Shown here: positions 40,975-45,066 of the stretch, in pieces
Layout: each line of letters starts with the position of its first letter
Position numbering within the stretch: the stretch's first letter is position 1
Origin: Bacillota bacterium
GTDB lineage: Bacteria; Bacillota; Clostridia; Acetivibrionales; DSM-1351
Assembly (NCBI GenBank): GCA_023431385.1
Contig: JAEYWA010000143.1
Coordinates: 1 to 45,066, forward strand
Length of the DNA stretch: 45,066 nucleotides
Direction: 5' to 3'
Program-made: the position numbers and the translations under genes
The notes under the pieces: model-generated
The model's input: only the letters and a program-made list of their open reading frames with translations
Database searches by the model: none
Told to the model about the DNA's origin: nothing

Positions 40975-42531
40975 ATGAGTATATTAACGGTAGAAAATGT
41001 AAGCCATGGTTTTGGAGCAAGGAAAATTCTAGAGGATGCCTCCTTTCGACTTCTAAAGGGTGAACATGTTGGCCTTGTAGGGGCTAACGGGGAGGGGAAA
41101 TCCACTTTTTTAAATATTATTACAGGTAAGCTTATGCCTGATGAGGGAAAGGTTGAATGGTGTAACAGAATCACCACCGGCTATCTCGATCAGCACACAG
41201 TATTGACACCAGGTAAAACCATTCGTGAAGCGTTGAGAGAAGCATTTCAGTATATGTTTGACCTTGAAAAGGAAATGCTTGGGATTTATGAAAAAATGGG
41301 AGTTGCCTCTGAAAGTGAAATAAATGCTATGATGGAGGATGTAGGGGATATCCAGAACGTTTTAGAACATAATGGCTTCTATATACTAGATTCAAAAATA
41401 GAAGAAGTAGCAAATGGTCTGGGCCTGGGAGATATAGGTCTGGAAACAGATGTGGGTAATCTTAGCGGTGGTCAGAGGGCTAAGGTTCTGCTGACAAAAT
41501 TATTGCTGCAGAGTCCTATGATAATGATACTTGATGAGCCTACTAACTTCCTTGACGAGAATCATATCACCTGGCTGAAAAATTACCTCAAGGAATACGA
41601 AAATGCATTTATCTTGGTTTCACATGATATCCCTTTCCTTAATGATGTTGTAAATGTAATCTATCATGTTGAAAATGCGGTGTTAACAAGATACTCAGGA
41701 AATTATGACGAATTCCAGAGAATGTACCAGCTATCTAAGCAACAGACCATGCAGGCCTATGAAAAGCAACAGAAGGAGATAGAAAAGCTGGAGGATTTCA
41801 TAGCACGTAATAAGGCTAGAGTTGCAACCACCAACATGGCCAAGAGCAGACAGAAGAAACTGGACAAAATGGAGATTATAGAAAAGGTTAAGGAAAAAGT
41901 AAAACCTATTTTTAAATTCAGAGAAGCCAGAGCCCCCGGAAGGTATGTGTTCCAAACGCACAACCTCATTATAGGATATGATACCGCACTTACCGGGACT
42001 TTGAACATATCCCTGGAACGTGGGCAAAAGGTTGCAATAAAAGGCGTTAACGGTCTGGGCAAATCTACATTACTGAAAACACTGCTGGGAATACAAAAAC
42101 CTTTTGCCGGTGAAGTGAAGCTGGACGATTACCTCTATCCCGGATACTTTGAGCAGGAGTCTGAAAGGTACAATACAAATACGGCACTGGAAGAGGTCTG
42201 GAATGACTATCCCGGTATGTCAAATGCTGAAGTGCGTGGTGCATTGGCTAAGTGTGGATTGACTACCGAGCACATCACCAGCCAGATGATGGTTTTAAGC
42301 GGTGGTGAAAATGCCAAAGTACGTCTTTGTAAACTAATGCTTAAGGATGTTAACTGGCTTATACTTGATGAACCTACAAACCACCTTGATGTGGATGCAA
42401 AGGATGAACTTAAACGGGCTTTGAAGGAATTTAAGGGAACAATTCTTCTTGTATGCCATGAACCTGAGTTTTATCAGGACTGGATAACAGATGTATGGAA
42501 CGTTGAAAATTGGACTACAAAAATAGTATAG
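40975..42531 (+). CDS. ABC-F family ATPase (YkpA/EttA-like)
   Basis: A 518-residue soluble protein with two ABC cassettes and no membrane domain. Cassette 1: Walker A GANGEGKS (36-43), LSGGQRAK, ILDEPTNFLDENH. A basic linker of about 75 residues (about 245-320, with KQQKEIEKLEDFIARNKARV and MAKSRQKKLDKME) joins them; cassette 2 has GVNGLGKS, LSGGENAKV and ILDEPTNHLDVDAK. ABC-F proteins bind the ribosomal E site and regulate translation or protect against antibiotics; the particular role here is not determined. It is a single gene with AGGAGG upstream. Confidence 0.93.
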   Translation: MSILTVENVSHGFGARKILEDASFRLLKGEHVGLVGANGEGKSTFLNIITGKLMPDEGKVEWCNRITTGYLDQHTVLTPGKTIREALREAFQYMFDLEKEMLGIYEKMGVASESEINAMMEDVGDIQNVLEHNGFYILDSKIEEVANGLGLGDIGLETDVGNLSGGQRAKVLLTKLLLQSPMIMILDEPTNFLDENHITWLKNYLKEYENAFILVSHDIPFLNDVVNVIYHVENAVLTRYSGNYDEFQRMYQLSKQQTMQAYEKQQKEIEKLEDFIARNKARVATTNMAKSRQKKLDKMEIIEKVKEKVKPIFKFREARAPGRYVFQTHNLIIGYDTALTGTLNISLERGQKVAIKGVNGLGKSTLLKTLLGIQKPFAGEVKLDDYLYPGYFEQESERYNTNTALEEVWNDYPGMSNAEVRGALAKCGLTTEHITSQMMVLSGGENAKVRLCKLMLKDVNWLILDEPTNHLDVDAKDELKRALKEFKGTILLVCHEPEFYQDWITDVWNVENWTTKIV

Positions 42532-42582
42532 GAATGTTTGCACATATTTGATACTTAATGAGATAGTATGCTGATATAAAAG

Positions 42583-42608
42583 TGACTGGAGAAATCCGGT
42601 CATTTTTT
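42583..42608 (+). terminator. rho-independent terminator
   Basis: TGACTGGA, loop GAAA, TCCGGTCA (one G-U pair), then six T. It ends the ABC-F transcript. Confidence 0.85.
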
Positions 42609-42640
42609 ATGTCGCCCGAGATAATATATATCAGATTTTA

Positions 42641-42730
42641 TAAAAATGAGAATGTTCTCATTTTTATATTGACAATTTTTTTTTATCATAATAAAATAGC
42701 ATAAAATGAGACTTCTCTCATTTTATGCTA
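42641..42730 (+). promoter_or_regulatory. TetR promoter flanked by two like operators
   Basis: Operator 1: TAAAAATGAGA (42641-42651), 4 bp, TCTCATTTTTA (42656-42666). Operator 2: TAGCATAAAATGAGA (42697-42711), 4 bp, TCTCATTTTATGCTA (42716-42730). Both are perfect and share the core AAAATGAGA-N4-TCTCATTTT. The promoter TTGACA (42669-42674), 17-bp spacer, TAAAAT (42692-42697) lies between them. A TetR dimer on each would hide both ends, and centres 60 bp apart could also loop. Confidence 0.88.
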
Positions 42731-42744
42731 AAGGAGTGATTTTA

Positions 42745-43437
42745 ATGCCAAAAGTTAATAAAGACTATATTGATAACAAAAGAATGCAAATACTGGATGC
42801 TGCCCTTATGATATTTCAAAAGAAACCCCTTTATGAAATGACAATGCTGGACATTATAAAGAAAGCAGGATTAAGTAAAGGAGGGATATACAGGTATTTT
42901 AGTGACATAGATGAAGTTTTTATAGCATTAATCAATAGGGAGACCTTGCAAAACAATTATAAACATAGAATTGATGAAATATTGAGAAGTTCGGATACTT
43001 CAAAAGCTGCAATAGAAGCATTATTTACTTTCCTGGGAAACTATATTGACAATAGTCCTGTAATACTTGGTAAAATTCAATTTGAACTCACTGTTTATTT
43101 AACTAACCATCCGGAAAAGGCAGATAAGATTATGAATAGACTTACAGAACAGGAAAACGGCCAATACCTTGTAAGTGTACTTTTTAATAAAATATTGGAT
43201 GGAGTAAATAAGGGGGAGCTTACACCAGCTTTCCCGATTCAGGATATCTTTAGCTATATTACGACTACCATCGATGGAGTGGTTAATAAAATGGTATTAC
43301 AAAAATGTTATGGTGATGCAAATTATAATGATACACACAAAATAGATGTTATAAAGCTTTTTAGATTTTTATCATATTCTGTTTTAAATATGTTAGTTGA
43401 GGAGAAGAAGGAAGTATTAAAGGAGAACAATGCATGA
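42745..43437 (+). CDS. TetR-family repressor
   Basis: A 230-residue TetR regulator. The N-terminal helix-turn-helix (about 10-60) is clear: RMQILDAALMIFQKKPLYEMT, IIKKAGLSKGGIYRYFSD. The ligand domain (70-230) is helical and divergent. I start at ATG 42745 (AAAGGAGTG 8 nt before), not at the upstream ATG that lies inside operator 2. The stop overlaps the next ATG (ATGA), so the CPBP protease is translationally coupled. The twin palindromes upstream indicate autorepression, lifted by an unknown ligand. Confidence 0.92.
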   Translation: MPKVNKDYIDNKRMQILDAALMIFQKKPLYEMTMLDIIKKAGLSKGGIYRYFSDIDEVFIALINRETLQNNYKHRIDEILRSSDTSKAAIEALFTFLGNYIDNSPVILGKIQFELTVYLTNHPEKADKIMNRLTEQENGQYLVSVLFNKILDGVNKGELTPAFPIQDIFSYITTTIDGVVNKMVLQKCYGDANYNDTHKIDVIKLFRFLSYSVLNMLVEEKKEVLKENNA

Positions 43438-44270
43438 GGAAGAAGCATATAAAAGAGGTCTTGATTTTCTTTATAGTTACACTGTTCTTAAGCCTATTTG
43501 TTTTTTGGGGACCAATTGCTTTTTATAAAATTCCTGCCATAGGCTTCAATAACGGTAAACAAGGTCCGGTTTGGGCTATTACGTTGTTCATAATAGGAGG
43601 TTTTATACCTTCGTTGACTGGAATAATTCTTACTGTCCTTTTTGAAGGCAGAAAACAGGCTAAACGTTTATTAATGGAAGCATTTCATTTTAAAATCGGA
43701 TTAAAGTGGTTTGTTGCTATTAGTCTGTTCGCACTATACTTTGCAGCAGCCTGGATAATCATCTATTCAGCATCAGGGGGGCACTTTGATTATTCAAGAT
43801 TTTTTACTATGCTGCCTACTTTTGTCCCCCTGCTCATGCTGGGCCCATTATCTGAAGAATACGGTTGGAGAGGCTTTGCCCTTAAGAGGTTAATAAGAGT
43901 AGTAAATCCTAACATAGCAAGTTTAATAATTGGTTTGGTTTGGTCTATGTGGCACTTACCGCTATTTTACATGGCGGGCACCAATCAGTATGAACACAAT
44001 CTATCGTTTGCATCCTTTCTGGTATCGGTTACATGTAGTTCTTTTATATACACCTATATTTATATTAAAACAAATCAAAACCTGTTTACAGCAGTTTTCT
44101 TCCATTGGTTATGTACTTTTTTGTCCGATGTTGTACTGGGTGGTGTGGTAAGATCAGATTTATTTAGTTCTTTGGAATTTATGCCCGGACTTTTAATTGG
44201 ATTAGTATTTGCTTATATTATGCATAAGGAGAAAATCTCTCAAAACAGGTCCCATGGCTTAAATACATAG
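43434..44270 (+). CDS. CPBP-family intramembrane glutamic protease
   Basis: A 278-residue membrane protein of the CPBP (Rce1-like) family. Motifs: Glu141-Glu142 and Arg146 (LSEEYGWRG), His174 (WSMWHLPLF), and His224 (VFFHWLC); the position four residues after His224 is Thr, where many members have Asn or Asp. Eight or so helices are visible. Coupled by ATGA overlap to a TetR repressor, it is probably induced by a ligand of that regulator. The first CPBP protease in the window differs in sequence and regulator. Confidence 0.9.
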   Translation: MRKKHIKEVLIFFIVTLFLSLFVFWGPIAFYKIPAIGFNNGKQGPVWAITLFIIGGFIPSLTGIILTVLFEGRKQAKRLLMEAFHFKIGLKWFVAISLFALYFAAAWIIIYSASGGHFDYSRFFTMLPTFVPLLMLGPLSEEYGWRGFALKRLIRVVNPNIASLIIGLVWSMWHLPLFYMAGTNQYEHNLSFASFLVSVTCSSFIYTYIYIKTNQNLFTAVFFHWLCTFLSDVVLGGVVRSDLFSSLEFMPGLLIGLVFAYIMHKEKISQNRSHGLNT

Positions 44271-44280
44271 GATTTAAAAA

Positions 44281-44364
44281 GTAATTTTTAATGATTTCAC
44301 AAGCATAGATGAGGTATTAGGCGATGATAATGAAGTAAATATCCAGATCATTGAGGAGAACTAA
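44281..44364 (+). other. C-terminal fragment of an unidentified protein
   Basis: A 27-codon frame begins after a stop and has no start codon: VIFNDFTSIDEVLGDDNEVN and then QIIEEN. It is acidic and looks like the tail of a lost gene; its last codons are part of a 23-bp duplication. Confidence 0.3.
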
Positions 44365-44394
44365 GCATATGAATTGAGGAGAACTAAGCATATA
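44350..44394. repeat. 23-bp tandem duplication
   Basis: ATTGAGGAGAACTAAGCATA plus two or three bases occurs twice, at 44350-44372 and 44373-44394, differing only at the last position. It includes an AGGAG and the end of the orphan fragment. Confidence 0.8.
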
Positions 44395-44437
44395 ATTAAT
44401 AAATTAAAATAACGGAAAAATTTTTTGGATTAACAGC

Positions 44438-44734
44438 TTGAATTCAGAACATTAGTGATGCTGCAATAACCAAGCTATCAATGCTGACGTCGCTTAAAGT
44501 TCGGTTTATGGTAATGGTAGATACCCTTTAAGGGCAACAATAACTACCAAAAATTGAGAAATAAAAAGTGTTGACAGAGTGGTAGCAGGCATGTTAGCAT
44601 AGTCAAGCTGTCAACAACGGCAACACTTAAACAGCTCGGTTTAAGGTACATTGATTACCCAGCAAGGGCAACAATAGCTACCATAAATAGAGAATAAAAT
44701 AAGTGTTGACATATTGGCAGCAACGTGGTACCAT
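44438..44734 (+). promoter_or_regulatory. three tandem promoter modules at about 134-bp spacing
   Basis: P0: TTGAAT (44438-44443), 18 bp, TGCAAT (44462-44467). P1: TTGACA (44571-44576), 18 bp, TAGCAT (44595-44600). P2: TTGACA (44706-44711), 17 bp, TACCAT (44729-44734). After each -10 comes a related YAAGCYRTC motif (CCAAGCTATC, TCAAGCTGTC, TTAAGCCGTC), and AAGGGCAACAATARCTACC precedes P1 and P2. This stacking of strong -35 hexamers is typical of Clostridial rRNA operons. Confidence 0.6.
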
Positions 44735-45066
44735 AGTTAAGCCGTCGCGATAAGCGGTGTGCGAACCTTGAAAGTCAGCAACAGAAAGACTTTTAAGGAA
44801 TCAAGATAGCAGATACGAGTAGTACAGGTAAGACAAGTCTCGAGTAGCGGAGTTTATGTGATAAATGAGCAACGCAGAGTACGAAGTCTGACACCGTAAT
44901 ACCAAGGAACCAAAGGTTCAATGTATATAACATCTTGAAATGGACTTTGAAAAGTAAACAGTGACAAATACATGCAAATGTGAAGAACAATTAAATTGTT
45001 CTTTTGTAAAGGACTCAAATCAATTTCGAATCTTAACAGATTCATGAGTACTAAACCGAGAAATTC
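44735..45066 (+). other. probable rRNA-operon leader, 16S beyond the right edge
   Basis: No ORF is convincing here. After the last promoter there is a small GC-rich hairpin (CCGTCGCGATAAGCGG area, 44752 region), two CTTTGAAA/CCTTGAAA boxA-like motifs (44766 and 44946), and a GAACAATTAAATTGTTC hairpin (44983-44999). This arrangement resembles the leader upstream of a 16S rRNA gene. The rRNA itself is not in the window, so the call is inferred; a tRNA operon leader is the alternative. Confidence 0.5.

Overview
The window looks like a chromosomal segment of a low-GC, anaerobic, spore-former-type Firmicute of class Clostridia, most likely a cellulolytic Ruminiclostridium/Clostridium relative. The evidence is an AT-rich base composition, strong AGGAGG-type ribosome binding sites, an S-layer-homology protein, Clostridium-style small regulators (PadR, YtrA-type GntR, ArsR, TetR), an intracellular GH3 glucosidase and a YuaF/flotillin pair. 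The genus is inferred from general style, not from a database match.

Layout. 1-4.4 kb is a graveyard: an S-layer-homology gene with three frameshifts and no start codon, a truncated P-loop kinase, an IS66 remnant and a few short orphan frames. 4.4-8.1 kb holds two small membrane proteins, then a leftward block of a two-headed MerR regulator, a decayed MFS exporter and a CPBP protease. 8.3-12.1 kb has a D-Ala-D-Ala carboxypeptidase, a SnoaL-like protein, a frameshifted metallophosphoesterase, a frameshifted VOC protein carrying a hairpin-forming inverted repeat at its 3' end, and a MmyB-type regulator reduced to its ligand domain. 12.2-21 kb is conventional housekeeping and metabolism: fucose/arabinose-isomerase family enzyme, methyltransferase, YhhN protein, PHP phosphoesterase plus Gfo/Idh oxidoreductase, a DEDD exonuclease, a YhfC protease and nicotinate phosphoribosyltransferase. 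21-27 kb has an OmpR/HisKA two-component system, a vWA lipoprotein and a KimA-like permease. 27-35 kb has GntR plus DUF1648 membrane protein, an ABC exporter, PadR plus metallo-hydrolase, and a free-methionine sulfoxide reductase. 35-40 kb has the GH3 enzyme and the NfeD/flotillin operon. 40-44.3 kb has an ArsR module, an ABC-F ATPase, and a TetR/CPBP operon. The right end (44.4-45.07 kb) has three promoter-like modules spaced about 134 bp apart and what looks like the leader of an rRNA operon whose 16S gene would begin just outside the window.

How it works together. The most consistent theme is local autoregulation. Five one-component regulators (MerR, GntR, PadR, ArsR, TetR) each have their own perfect or near-perfect palindrome just upstream, in four cases lying on a recognisable promoter, and each is followed by only one or two genes (a membrane protein, protease or hydrolase). 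These are small self-contained envelope/stress switches. I found no CRISPR array, prophage, restriction system or clearly novel multi-gene defence system; the most unusual items are the nested operator architectures, the His-rich NfeD protein partnered with flotillin, the tandem promoter modules, and the inverted-repeat element in the VOC gene.
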